The notes below the pieces were generated by a model. That model saw only the letters and a list, made by a program, of their open reading frames with translations, was not told the origin of the DNA and made no database searches. The translations under genes and the position numbers were made by a program. A stretch of 64,000 nucleotides of DNA. Origin: Rhodospirillaceae bacterium (GTDB taxonomy: Bacteria; Pseudomonadota; Alphaproteobacteria; Dongiales; Dongiaceae). The stretch lies in assembly GCA_016712715.1 (NCBI GenBank), contig JADJQM010000002.1, forward strand, positions 1,116,001-1,180,000. Reading direction: 5' to 3'. Each line of letters starts with the position of its first letter. Position 1 is the first letter of the stretch. This document shows positions 9,007 through 17,229 of this stretch, piece after piece.

Positions 9007-10200
9007 ATGGCGACCGAGCCCTTTGATTTCAAAAGCGCCGATGGGCATCAACTGTCTGGGCGCCTCGATTTGCCGCAAGGCTCGCCGCGCGCTTATGCGC
9101 TCTTTGCGCATTGCTTCACCTGCACGAAGAACTCGATCGCCGCGGTGCGCATCGCCCGCGCCCTCACCCAGCGCGGCATCGGCGTGCTGCGCTTCGACTT
9201 CACCGGCCTTGGCGACAGCGAAGGGGAGTTCGCCGACAGCACCTTCAGCGGCAATGTCCGTGACCTGGTGGCTGCCGCCGCACAGATGACAGCGGCCGGC
9301 ATGCCGCCCAAACTGCTCATCGGTCATAGTCTCGGTGGCGCCGCCGTGCTGGCCGCCGCCGGCGATATCGACAGTGTCACCGCCGTGGCGGTGCTGGCGG
9401 CCCCGTTCGACGTGCAGCATGTCACCCAGCAATTCGGCGAGGGCCTCGCCACTTTGATGGAACATGGCGAGGCCAAAGTCGATCTCGGCGGGCGGCCTTT
9501 CAATATGCGCCGCTCCTTCATCGACGATCTCCGGCAACATGACCAGGGTGCCCGCATCGCCGATCTCAAGCGCGCGCTGCTGGTCCTGCATTCGCCGACC
9601 GACCAGACTGTGGGCGTCGAGCACGCCGGCGCCATCTTCCAGGCAGCAAAACACCCCAAAAGCTATGTCTCGCTGGCCGATGCCGATCACCTGCTGACGC
9701 GCCCCAGCGACGCGGCCTACGCCGCCGATGTCATTGCCGCCTGGGCCTCGCGCTATCTGGGGTCCGACCAGGAACTTGCCGCCGAGATTCCCGACGACCG
9801 CATCGTGGTCGAGGAAACCGGCGGCGGCAAATATCAGGTTGTGGTCAAGGCCGGCACGACACGCTTCATCGCCGATGAGCCGGTCTCGGTGGGTGGGCTC
9901 GGCTCCGGCCCATCGCCCTTCGACCTGCTGGCTTCTGCGCTTGGTGCCTGCACCACCATGACTTTGCGCATGTATGCTGAACAGAAGGGCTGGTCGGTCA
10001 ACCAGATCCGCACCAGCATCGATCATGAGAAGGACAAGGAGCAGTCGCCGCCGGACCTCTTCACCCGCGAGATCACCTTGGCGGGTGACCTCGATGAGGC
10101 GCAGCGCGCGCGTTTGATCGAGATCGCGGAACGCTGCCCGGTGCACCGCACCCTGACGGCGGGTGCCCGCATCGCCACCACGGAAAGGCGCGGCGGATGA
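9007..10200 (+). CDS. Bifunctional alpha/beta hydrolase-OsmC fusion protein
   Basis: A 397-residue two-domain protein. Residues 1-255 form an alpha/beta hydrolase (AHCFTCTKNS, nucleophile elbow GHSLGG, acid and histidine regions LHSPTDQTV and ADHLL). Residues 270-397 form an OsmC/Ohr-like peroxidase domain with the two redox cysteines in LGACTTMTLRMYA and ERCPVHRTL. Both catalytic sets look intact. Fusions of this type are known, but their physiological substrate is not; detoxification of hydroperoxides or reactive thiol esters is plausible. The start has AAGGAG upstream. It lies 14 bp after the hydrolase gene and overlaps the DUF938 gene by four bases. Confidence 0.92.
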   Translation: MATEPFDFKSADGHQLSGRLDLPQGSPRAYALFAHCFTCTKNSIAAVRIARALTQRGIGVLRFDFTGLGDSEGEFADSTFSGNVRDLVAAAAQMTAAGMPPKLLIGHSLGGAAVLAAAGDIDSVTAVAVLAAPFDVQHVTQQFGEGLATLMEHGEAKVDLGGRPFNMRRSFIDDLRQHDQGARIADLKRALLVLHSPTDQTVGVEHAGAIFQAAKHPKSYVSLADADHLLTRPSDAAYAADVIAAWASRYLGSDQELAAEIPDDRIVVEETGGGKYQVVVKAGTTRFIADEPVSVGGLGSGPSPFDLLASALGACTTMTLRMYAEQKGWSVNQIRTSIDHEKDKEQSPPDLFTREITLAGDLDEAQRARLIEIAERCPVHRTLTAGARIATTERRGG

Positions 10201-10802
10201 CCGGCGATCCCAGGCGCTACGCCCCCGCCACGCAACGCAACCGCGATGCCATCCTTGCCGTCCTGCGCGATGTCCTGCCCACCACGGGCACCGTGCTCGA
10301 AGTAGCAAGCGGCAGCGGCGAGCATGTCATCCATTTTGCCCGCCATCTGCCCGACCTCACTTTCCAGCCGAGCGACCCGATGGCTGAAAGCCTGGAGAGT
10401 GTCGCGGCCTGGGTGGGGTCGAGCGGCGTCGCCAACATCCTGCCGCCGCTCAGGCTGGATGCGACCGAGCGACCCTGGCCGATCGAGACGGCCGACGCCA
10501 TCCTGTGCATCAACATGATCCACATCGCCCCCTGGGCGGCCGCGGAAGGGCTGCTGGCGGGCGCTGCCGCCCTCTTGCGGTCCGGCGCCCCGCTTTACCT
10601 CTACGGCCCCTATAAGCGTGGCGGCCGGCAGACGGCGGACAGCAATCAGGCATTCGACGACCAGTTGCGGGCGCAAAACCCTGCCTGGGGGGTGCGGGAC
10701 CTGGAAAAGGTCGCCGATCTGGCGGAATCCCTGGGGTTTTCGGCCCCCAGCATCACCGAAATGCCAGCCAACAACCTCAGCGTCGTCTTCCGCCGCCGTT
10801 AA
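10197..10802 (+). CDS. DUF938 class I SAM-dependent methyltransferase
   Basis: A 201-residue protein matching DUF938: YAPATQRNRDAIL at the N terminus, the SAM-binding glycine motif VLEVASGSGEHVIHFA, then FQPSDPM, INMIHIAPW and LYGPYKRGG. The methyl acceptor is unknown for the family. ATG overlaps the stop of the OsmC fusion (ATGA), making it the last gene of a four-gene operon. Its own stop overlaps the convergent GNAT gene by four bases. Confidence 0.9.
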   Translation: MTGDPRRYAPATQRNRDAILAVLRDVLPTTGTVLEVASGSGEHVIHFARHLPDLTFQPSDPMAESLESVAAWVGSSGVANILPPLRLDATERPWPIETADAILCINMIHIAPWAAAEGLLAGAAALLRSGAPLYLYGPYKRGGRQTADSNQAFDDQLRAQNPAWGVRDLEKVADLAESLGFSAPSITEMPANNLSVVFRRR

Positions 10803-11356
10803 GGTCGGTTGAGCCGGTAGAGGAGATGCGGCCGCAGCCAGTGCCCCTCGGCAAAGCGGGGGTCCTGGAAATCGCCGTCCGGGTCGCGCTGCATGCCGAG
10901 CTTTTCCATGACCCGGTGCGAGGCGGTGTTCTCGACATGGGCCGCTGCCACGATCTCTTCCACGTCATGTTCCGCCCAGGCCCGGGCAAGGCACCCGGCG
11001 GCGGCTTCCGTGGCATAGCCCTGGCCCCAGAAATCCCGGCCGATGGTCCAGCCGGCTTCGACCAGGGGTGCGCCGCGCATCACGGCGCGGGAGGGTTCGT
11101 CGACGAGGCCGATGCCGGCATCGCCGATCAGCGCGCCATCTGATTTCCGTTCAACGGCGCGCCAGCCGAATCCGGTTTCCGCCAGTTCCTCGATATAGCC
11201 ATCGATCCAGCGGCTGGCTGTTTCGGCATCGATCACACTGCGGAAAAATCTGCGTGAGATCGGATCGGCGAGGAAGGCGGCATAGGGCAGGCGGTCGCGG
11301 TCTTCCCAATTGCGGATGATGAGGCGCTCGGTTTCGATCGGCGCAATGCTGCGCAC
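10799..11356 (-). CDS. GNAT family N-acetyltransferase, RimJ/RimL type
   Basis: A 185-residue acetyltransferase with ETERLIIRNWEDRDRLPY at the start, the acetyl-CoA loop GRDFWGQGYATEAA and VHVENTASHRVMEKLGM-like residues near the end (AAHVENTASHRVMEKLG). It acetylates an amine, perhaps a protein N terminus or a small molecule. The start codon is GTG at 11356, one base after the stop of the 61-residue gene, so the two should be translationally coupled. Confidence 0.88.
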   Translation of the reverse strand: MRSIAPIETERLIIRNWEDRDRLPYAAFLADPISRRFFRSVIDAETASRWIDGYIEELAETGFGWRAVERKSDGALIGDAGIGLVDEPSRAVMRGAPLVEAGWTIGRDFWGQGYATEAAAGCLARAWAEHDVEEIVAAAHVENTASHRVMEKLGMQRDPDGDFQDPRFAEGHWLRPHLLYRLNRP

Positions 11357-11357
11357 G

Positions 11358-11543
11358 TCAGCGCGGCTGTTCGATCAGGCGCTCGACGGCGGTGAGGACC
11401 ATGAGTGACCGGCGATGCATTTTCCAATCGCCCGCACCTTCGAATTGCGCGACGCGGCTCTTGGCGATCTGCAACGCGCTGTCGCGATAGCGCGCGACCA
11501 GTTCGGCGGCAGCCGTGTCATAAGCTTCGACAGTGTCCATCAT
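11358..11543 (-). CDS. Small conserved-looking helical protein
   Basis: A 61-residue protein starting MMDTVEAYDTAAAELVARYR. ATG 11543 is preceded by GGAG with normal spacing. The sequence is charged and helical (KSRVAQFEGAGDWKMHRRSL) with no membrane segment or recognised domain. It is coupled to the GNAT gene (one base between stop and GTG), so it may act with it. Function unknown. Confidence 0.65.
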   Translation of the reverse strand: MMDTVEAYDTAAAELVARYRDSALQIAKSRVAQFEGAGDWKMHRRSLMVLTAVERLIEQPR

Positions 11544-11571
11544 GATTTTTCTCCACCCCCAACAACCGAAT

Positions 11572-11847
11572 TCAGTCTTCTTCTTTTGGCCGGACGCTGC
11601 GCCGGAACTGCCGGTCACGCTTCAGGTACCATTCCCGGCTCATTGCTTCCCGCCGTGTCGCATATTGCTCACTATAGAGCAATGTCCAAGCGCCGCCACG
11701 AGTCGACTTGGCCCCAGTTCCGTTATTATGTTGCGCCAGCCGCCGGTCCAGATACAGCGTCCAACCCACATAGGTTCGGTAGCCACGCGCGGTTTGGCAC
11801 CCTAGAATGTAGACGAAACAAGGCGATGGCTGTTCCTCATCGGGCAT
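11572..11847 (-). CDS. GIY-YIG nuclease family protein
   Basis: A 91-residue single-domain GIY-YIG protein. The motif pair appears as FVYILGCQ and TYVGWTLYLDRRLAQHN, followed by GTGAKSTRGG and the conserved glutamate in SEQYATRREAMSREWYLK. Such UvrC/Slx1-like proteins are predicted DNA nucleases that need a metal ion; the cellular role of the stand-alone form is unclear. ATG 11847 gives the usual length, though ribosome-site support is weak and ATG 11883 is an alternative. Confidence 0.85.
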   Translation of the reverse strand: MPDEEQPSPCFVYILGCQTARGYRTYVGWTLYLDRRLAQHNNGTGAKSTRGGAWTLLYSEQYATRREAMSREWYLKRDRQFRRSVRPKEED

Positions 11848-11991
11848 GACATCACTTAACGACCTTAACGCGGGCGAGGGCATATCTAATATATTTCTGC
11901 CAAACTGCAACAGGGTCCGGAAAATCGTCCGCCGGAACCGATCGGATGGCACCCCGTTATGCTCGCAGCAAGACAAGGATGTTCCAGCCTG

Positions 11992-12342
11992 ATGACTGAT
12001 CCACTGCCCGCCCGATCCGGCAGCCCATCGCCACGGTTGGACGAAGATGCCCAATCGGCAGAAAATCTGGCGGAAAAAAATATCGAGAAGCTGATCGCGC
12101 GTTTGCCGGATTGGGCGGCGAACGCAGCGCGGTTCATTCGCCAACCACGCGCGCGCTGGGTGCGTTTGCCGGTGGCGATCTGCCTCATTCCCGGTGGGTT
12201 GCTGGGCTTCCTGCCGGTGCTCGGTCTGTGGATGCTGCCCCTCGCATTTCTGCTGTTGTCCGTCGACATGCCCATCCTGCGCCGCTACACACACCGCTTC
12301 ATCAATTGGCTTGCCGCGCGGCATCCAGCCTGGTTCCGATGA
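11992..12342 (+). CDS. Small membrane protein upstream of phospholipase D
   Basis: About 116 residues if started at ATG 11992; an upstream ATG at 11959 is possible. A charged, helical N-terminal half (AENLAEKNIEKLIARLPDW) precedes a hydrophobic hairpin of two membrane segments (LPVAICLIPGGLLGFLPVLG and LWMLPLAFLLLSVDMPIL). The last ATGA overlaps the phospholipase D start, so the pair is translationally coupled and the protein may assist a membrane-lipid enzyme. No family was recognised. Confidence 0.7.
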   Translation: MTDPLPARSGSPSPRLDEDAQSAENLAEKNIEKLIARLPDWAANAARFIRQPRARWVRLPVAICLIPGGLLGFLPVLGLWMLPLAFLLLSVDMPILRRYTHRFINWLAARHPAWFR

Positions 12343-13754
12343 ACGAGAGCCTCTCCTTTCTCGCCACCGAATGGCTGACGATCCTGCACGTGCTCTCGGC
12401 CATTGCCGTGACCTTCCATGTGCTCATCTACAAGCGCGATGTGCGGTCCGCAGCCGGCTGGATGGGCCTCGCCTGGCTGTCGCCGGTGATCGGCAGCGTT
12501 CTCTATGCGCTGTTCGGCGTCAACCGCGTGCAGCGCAAGGCCACCCGCATCCTGCGCCGTCGCCGCGCGCTTCATCAGCATGTCTATGAAGAAGGCGCTG
12601 CGAGAGAGGACTATCTCGCACCGCTGCAGATCGCCGTGGGCAGGATCACGCGCCGCCCGACCCAGGCCGGCAACGCCATCAAGCTGCTGCGCAATGGCGA
12701 CGAAGCCTATCCCGCCATGCTGGCGGCGATCAGCCGGGCCAAGGTCAGCGTCGCGCTCTCCAGCTACATCTTCGAGGACGATGCGGCCGGCCGGCAATTC
12801 ATCGAGGCGCTGGTCGCGGCCGAGGCGCGCAAGGTCGAAATCCGCGTCATTCTGGACGGTGTTGGCAGCGGCTACATCCGCGCCCCGGCCTTTGCTAGGC
12901 TGCGCCGCGAAGGCATCAACGTCGCGCGCTTCATGCATTCCTTCGTGCCCTGGCACATGGCCTTCCTCAACCTGCGCAGCCACAAGAAGATCCTGGTGGT
13001 GGACGGCAAGGTCGCCTTCCTCGGCGGCATCAATATCAGCAGCGGCAATCTGCTGAAGGAGAAGCCATCACACCCGGTCCGCGACGAGCATTTCGAAGTG
13101 AAGGGTCCGGTCGTGGCCCAGATCATGGAGGCGTTCGCCGCCGACTGGATCTTCACCACCGGCGAAGAGCTGCGCGGCAATATCTGGTTTCCGCCGCTGA
13201 CGCCGGCAGGTCGTGCCGATGCACGCATCATCACCTCCGGACCCGATCAGGACATCGACAAGATCGAGTTCATGTTCCTGCAGGCGATCGGTTGCGCGCG
13301 CCAGTCGATCAAGGTGGTGACCCCCTATTTCCTGCCCGAAGACCGATTGATCACCGCCCTCTCTCTCGCTGCCATGCGCGGTGTCGCTGTCGAAGTGGTG
13401 GTGCCGGCCGATTCCGACCATGCCTTCATCGATTGGGCGACGCGGGCTCATGTCGAACCCTTCCTGCAGGCCGGCGGCCATATCTGGCGCGCGCCCAAAC
13501 CGTTCGAACATTCGAAGCTCTTCACCATCGATGGAAACTGGTCCCTGGTCGGCAGCGCCAATTGGGACGTGCGCAGCATGCGGCTCAATTTCGAAATCAA
13601 CCTCGAAATCTACGACAAGGCCTTTGCCCGGGAAATCGAGGCGGAGGTCGAGCGCAAGAAAGGCCGTGCCTTTACCCTGAAGCGGTTGAAGCAGCGTCCC
13701 TTCCTCATCCGACTGCGCGACCGCGCCGCGCGCCTCTTTCTGCCCTATCTCTGA
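12339..13754 (+). CDS. Phospholipase D family protein, cardiolipin synthase type
   Basis: A 471-residue membrane enzyme with the arrangement of Cls cardiolipin synthases: two N-terminal membrane segments, then two PLD domains. Both HxKxxxxD motifs are intact (SHKKILVVDGK at about residue 210 and EHSKLFTIDGN at about 390), each followed by the usual GG or GSAN turn. The enzyme should condense two phosphatidylglycerol molecules or transfer phosphatidyl groups at the inner membrane. It ends directly against the convergent EEP gene, with no spacer. Confidence 0.92.
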   Translation: MNESLSFLATEWLTILHVLSAIAVTFHVLIYKRDVRSAAGWMGLAWLSPVIGSVLYALFGVNRVQRKATRILRRRRALHQHVYEEGAAREDYLAPLQIAVGRITRRPTQAGNAIKLLRNGDEAYPAMLAAISRAKVSVALSSYIFEDDAAGRQFIEALVAAEARKVEIRVILDGVGSGYIRAPAFARLRREGINVARFMHSFVPWHMAFLNLRSHKKILVVDGKVAFLGGINISSGNLLKEKPSHPVRDEHFEVKGPVVAQIMEAFAADWIFTTGEELRGNIWFPPLTPAGRADARIITSGPDQDIDKIEFMFLQAIGCARQSIKVVTPYFLPEDRLITALSLAAMRGVAVEVVVPADSDHAFIDWATRAHVEPFLQAGGHIWRAPKPFEHSKLFTIDGNWSLVGSANWDVRSMRLNFEINLEIYDKAFAREIEAEVERKKGRAFTLKRLKQRPFLIRLRDRAARLFLPYL

Positions 13755-14357
13755 TCAGCTGCGCCTGAGATGCACTTCGATCGGATGGTGATCCGAGGGG
13801 CCGCGCGCCAGCACGCGCGCCTGGCTGCAGGCCAATTCACGCACCATGCAGCGATCCAGCCGGGTGCGCAATTTGTGCGTGGGATCGAGCGGTCCCACCT
13901 CGGTGAAGTCCGGCAGGATGATGCGCCCGACGGCATTGCAGTCACCGATGATGACCGTGGGGCCGCTGGTTGCTTGCGCAATGGTGAGCAATTGCCGCCG
14001 GTTCAGCATCTGGCCGTGCGACAAATGCACATTGGCAAAGGAGATGCCGTCGAATTTCAGCAATTGCGCGAGACGCGGCGGCACCCGCAGCGGCAAGGGC
14101 GAGACGGGCAGGGGAATGGAATGCGCCTCGCCCAGGTCATGGGGCGACCAGAAAGCGAGCCCATAGACCCGCCGCTGCATCCCTTGCCAGTGGAACGTGC
14201 CGCCGACGAAATGCGGCAGCGCCTCCAGCGGCTGCTTGGCTTCCTGCATCAGGAGGAGATCCGGCCGTTCCGCTTCGATGAGGGCGACGAGGTCGCCCAC
14301 CACGGCGCCCCCGCGATGCCAGAGATTCCAGCTGATTACCTTGATCGTGTCGGTCAT
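13755..14357 (-). CDS. Endonuclease/exonuclease/phosphatase (EEP) family hydrolase
   Basis: A metal-dependent phosphoesterase of about 200 residues. Family motifs are present in order: ISWNLWHRGG, LLMQEAKQ (catalytic Glu), ANVHLSHGQ, IIGDCNAVG and the terminal SDHHPIEVHL. EEP members cut DNA, phosphoinositides or other phosphodiesters; the substrate here is unknown. ATG 14357 starts just before the conserved core. ATG 14384, with better ribosome-site context, would add nine residues. Confidence 0.87.
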   Translation of the reverse strand: MTDTIKVISWNLWHRGGAVVGDLVALIEAERPDLLLMQEAKQPLEALPHFVGGTFHWQGMQRRVYGLAFWSPHDLGEAHSIPLPVSPLPLRVPPRLAQLLKFDGISFANVHLSHGQMLNRRQLLTIAQATSGPTVIIGDCNAVGRIILPDFTEVGPLDPTHKLRTRLDRCMVRELACSQARVLARGPSDHHPIEVHLRRS

Positions 14358-14523
14358 TCCCCGCTTGTCATCCACCGTTCGCATTGCCCCCATCCTAGCG
14401 CAATCAACCGCCTATGTGTGATGGGGTTCCGGCGGGGAGGGGGTCGCCACCGCCGTCGATTTGTTCTAGAACAGCGCCACAAGGATCCCACCCCCAAGGA
14501 CCTCATCCTCGGAGCCAATTCCC

Positions 14524-15135
14524 ATGACCCCCATGGCCCTGCTGATCTTCGCCGGCATCTATGCCCTGGCGGTCGTGACACCCGGCCCCGGTGTCGCCGC
14601 GGTCATCGCCCGCGCCATGGCGACCGGCCACAGGCGCACCCTGCCTTTCATCCTCGGCATGGTGTGCGGCGATCTCCTGTGGTTCGGCCTGGTGGTGAGC
14701 GGACTTGCCGTGCTGGCGCAGAATTTCTACCTGGTCTTCACCGTCATCAAATATGCGGGTGCCGCCTATCTGCTGTTCCTCGCCTGGAAACTGTGGCGGG
14801 CGCCCGCCACTTCGCCGGAGGAACAGGTCTATGTGAAGGGCGAAGGCCTGCGGCTTGCGGTTGGCGGCCTTTCCATGACCCTTGGCAATCCGAAGACGAT
14901 GGTGTTCTTCCTCGCCATCCTGCCCCAGGTGGTGGCGCTCGAAAACATGACCGGCCTCGCCATCCTGGAACTTTGCCTGCTGATGGCAGTCATCCTCACC
15001 GCGATCATGATGGGCTATGCGCTGCTGGCGGCTCGGGCGCGCCGTTTTGTGGCGTCGCCCCGGCAGATGAAGCTGGTCAACCGCGCCACCGGCGGCGTCA
15101 TGGCTGGTGTCGCCGTGGCCGTGGCGGGGCGCTGA
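14524..15135 (+). CDS. LysE family amino acid exporter
   Basis: A 203-residue protein with about six membrane segments and the LysE/RhtB hallmarks TPGPGVAAVIARAMATG near the N terminus, IKYAGAAYLLFLAWKLW and LGNPKTMVFFLAILPQ. Such carriers export amino acids or related compounds in exchange for protons. The DOPA-dioxygenase-like gene begins seven bases after its stop, so the two form an operon. Confidence 0.92.
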   Translation: MTPMALLIFAGIYALAVVTPGPGVAAVIARAMATGHRRTLPFILGMVCGDLLWFGLVVSGLAVLAQNFYLVFTVIKYAGAAYLLFLAWKLWRAPATSPEEQVYVKGEGLRLAVGGLSMTLGNPKTMVFFLAILPQVVALENMTGLAILELCLLMAVILTAIMMGYALLAARARRFVASPRQMKLVNRATGGVMAGVAVAVAGR

Positions 15136-15142
15136 GGCTGCC

Positions 15143-15550
15143 GTGGATCTCCATCCCATCGCCGAGATCGCCAGCTACCACGCCCATATCTATTTCGATG
15201 GGCCGGACCAGCGGGCCATCGCGCTGGCCTTGCGCGAGCGGATCGCCGAGCGCTTCAGTGTGTCTTTGGGGCGCGTCCATGACCGGCTGGTGGGACCCCA
15301 CACGCGCGCCATGTATCAGATCAGTTTCGACGTGGCGACGTTCGCACAACTGGTGCCTTGGCTGATGATCAACCGCCACGGGCTTGCCGTGCTGATCCAT
15401 CCCAATACCGGGCGCGAGCGAGCCGATCATCTCACCCACTCCCTTTGGCTGGGCGAGATGCTGCCGCTCGTCAATCAGGAGATGCTGGCGGAACAGGCCG
15501 AGGCGGAGGCCGCGCGAACCCCCAACACCGCTCCCACGCTCACCCCCTGA
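15143..15550 (+). CDS. DOPA 4,5-dioxygenase family protein
   Basis: A 135-residue protein of the small DOPA dioxygenase-like family, recognised by SYHAHIYFD at the start, RVHDRLVGPHTRAMYQI and a C-terminal histidine cluster (ILIHP-like LIHPNTGRERADHLTHSLWLG). The histidines are candidate Fe(II) ligands for extradiol cleavage of a catechol, though bacterial members are mostly uncharacterised. The GTG start at 15143 follows a GAGG just after the LysE stop; the longer frame runs back into the exporter gene. Confidence 0.85.
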   Translation: MDLHPIAEIASYHAHIYFDGPDQRAIALALRERIAERFSVSLGRVHDRLVGPHTRAMYQISFDVATFAQLVPWLMINRHGLAVLIHPNTGRERADHLTHSLWLGEMLPLVNQEMLAEQAEAEAARTPNTAPTLTP

Positions 15551-15553
15551 TCC

Positions 15554-15922
15554 TCAATAGGCGCGCATCTCGTAATCGACCACGATCTCGGCGCCCTTGG
15601 CAAAAATGATGCAGTTGCGGCTGGGTGGCGAAACATCCTCGCAGCGCTTGATCGCCTCGGCTTCGCTGACGCCCGTGCCACCGCTGGGACCCGGCAGGCA
15701 TTTGATGAGGCTGCAGCCGGATGGCGCCCCGCCGAGCCCGTCGGGTGTCACCGCGTAATAGGCTTCGTTGGCACCCAAATTCTTCAAGTAAATCTGATAG
15801 TCGGCCCAGATCGCGGGGGCGAGCGCGACGCGGTCGCCGGCGGCGGCCGGCAGGGCCACAAACCCGATGGCGATCAGGATCAACCACAATACGGTAAGGA
15901 TAACGGCGGCAATCCAGCGCAT
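15554..15922 (-). CDS. Membrane-anchored hypothetical protein
   Basis: A 122-residue protein. Residues 1-24 form one membrane segment or uncleaved signal (MRWIAAVILTVLWLILIAIG); the rest is periplasmic with paired cysteines (GCSLIKCLPG and later RCEDVSPPSRNC). The C-terminal part, GVSEAEAIKRCED then IIFAKGAEIVVDYE, looks like a small repeat seen in secreted alphaproteobacterial proteins, but no family can be named. ATG 15922 has GGAGGG upstream and is preferred over the longer frame to 15997. Confidence 0.7.
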   Translation of the reverse strand: MRWIAAVILTVLWLILIAIGFVALPAAAGDRVALAPAIWADYQIYLKNLGANEAYYAVTPDGLGGAPSGCSLIKCLPGPSGGTGVSEAEAIKRCEDVSPPSRNCIIFAKGAEIVVDYEMRAY

Positions 15923-16070
15923 GACACCCTCCCTGATGGGACGCTGATCGGTCCGGTATGTGAACCCAAAAACGGGTGCCGGGTTCCTGGACCCCATAAG
16001 TCATCGTTGTTGCCGCCGCTCTCGTCACTGGACAGCACCACATGCTGGGGATCATCTTTCACGCCGCATC

Positions 16071-16706
16071 ATGACCCTGGATCTTTTCGCCCCACCCACT
16101 GAAACGCTTGCCGAGGGCGCGCTGTTGCTGCGCGGCTTTGCTCTGGATGCGGCGCCGGACCTGCTCGCCGCCATCACGGCCGTTGCGGCGGCTGCACCCT
16201 TTCGCCATCTGGTGACGCCGGGCGGCTTCCGCATGTCGGTCGCCATGACCAATTGTGGGGGTTATGGCTGGGTGTCGGACCGCAGGGGCTACCGCTATGA
16301 CCCGGTCGATCCCGAAAACGGGCGCCCCTGGCCACCCCTGCCGCCGCTCTTTCTCGACCTCGCCCGGCGTGCCGCTGCCGCCGCCGGTTTCTCCGACTTT
16401 CGGTCCGATGTCTGCCTGATCAACCGCTATCTTCCCGGCACCAGGCTCACCCTCCACCAGGACAAGGACGAGGGCGATTTTACCCAACCGATCGTGTCGG
16501 TCTCGCTGGGGCTGCCCGCCACCTTCCTGTGGGGCGGATTGGCGCGCGCCGACAAGGCCCAGCGCATCCCCCTTGCCCATGGTGATATTGTGGTCTGGGG
16601 TGGGCCGTCGCGCCTGCGTTATCACGGCATCGCGCCCCTGAAGCCGGGATCGCATCCGCTGCTGGGCGAGCAGCGCCTCAATCTCACCTTCCGCCGGGCG
16701 CGCTGA
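16071..16706 (+). CDS. alkB: DNA oxidative demethylase AlkB
   Basis: A 211-residue Fe(II)/2-oxoglutarate dioxygenase, close to the 216 residues of the E. coli enzyme. It repairs 1-methyladenine and 3-methylcytosine by oxidative demethylation. Iron ligands are the HxD of LTLHQDKDE and the His of RYHGI; the 2-oxoglutarate-binding arginine lies in RLNLTFRR. Substrate-loop residues NCGGYGWVSDRRGYRYD are typical. The ATG at 16071 has little ribosome-site support. It is not linked to ada. Confidence 0.94.
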   Translation: MTLDLFAPPTETLAEGALLLRGFALDAAPDLLAAITAVAAAAPFRHLVTPGGFRMSVAMTNCGGYGWVSDRRGYRYDPVDPENGRPWPPLPPLFLDLARRAAAAAGFSDFRSDVCLINRYLPGTRLTLHQDKDEGDFTQPIVSVSLGLPATFLWGGLARADKAQRIPLAHGDIVVWGGPSRLRYHGIAPLKPGSHPLLGEQRLNLTFRRAR

Positions 16707-16723
16707 ATTTCTTTCGGGCGCCG

Positions 16724-16750
16724 TGTCACACCGACCAGGGCCCGCTCGTC
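16724..16750 (+). promoter_or_regulatory. ECF41-type promoter
   Basis: TGTCACA at 16724-16730 and CGTC at 16747-16750 are separated by exactly 16 bases, 35 bp before the start of the carboxymuconolactone decarboxylase-like gene. As I recall it, this is the described target promoter architecture of ECF41 sigma factors. The sigma factor encoded in the same operon is of that type, so autoregulation is expected. Confidence 0.75.
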
Positions 16751-16785
16751 ATATCTGCGTAACGCCATAAACGCAGGAAAAGATC

Positions 16786-17229
16786 ATGAAAGCCCGCCTC
16801 AACGCCTTTCACGCAGCGCCCAAGACCATGCAGGCCCTGTTGGACCTCAGCGAGCATGTGGAAAAATGCGGCCTGGAACACAGCCTTCTGGAATTGGTGA
16901 AGACCCGCGCTTCCCAGATCAATGGCTGCGCCTTCTGTCTCCACATGCACACCCGCGACGCCCGCGCCCAGGGCGAAACCGAAATGCGCCTCTATTTGCT
17001 GAGTGCCTGGCGCGAATCGCCGCTTTATAGTGAGCGCGAGCGCGCTGCCCTGGCCTGGACCGAGGCCGTGACCGGGATCAACCATGCGCCCGTGTCGGAC
17101 GCTGATTTCCAGGCCCTGCAGGCGCAGTTCACGCCGGAGGAACAGGTGAAACTCACCTTGGCGATCACCACCATCAATGCCTGGAACCGGGTCAACGTCG
17201 CCTTCCAGACACCGCATCCGAAATCATGA
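16786..17229 (+). CDS. Carboxymuconolactone decarboxylase (AhpD-like) family protein
   Basis: A 147-residue AhpD-like protein with the redox motif CAFC in NGCAFCLHMHTRDA, preceded by LLELVKTRASQI. Such proteins are thiol peroxidase-like reductases; many act in oxidative or chemical stress. It starts 35 bp downstream of the ECF41-type promoter and overlaps the sigma factor gene by four bases. CMD-family proteins are the commonest partner of ECF41 sigma factors. Confidence 0.93.
   Translation: MKARLNAFHAAPKTMQALLDLSEHVEKCGLEHSLLELVKTRASQINGCAFCLHMHTRDARAQGETEMRLYLLSAWRESPLYSERERAALAWTEAVTGINHAPVSDADFQALQAQFTPEEQVKLTLAITTINAWNRVNVAFQTPHPKS

Noticed and set aside
8302..10308. 668-codon open frame on the minus strand
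   Set aside because: It is antisense to the M20 hydrolase and the hydrolase-OsmC fusion, whose motifs are intact. Its translation is Arg/Gly/Ala-rich without domain signals, as expected for high-GC antisense frames.
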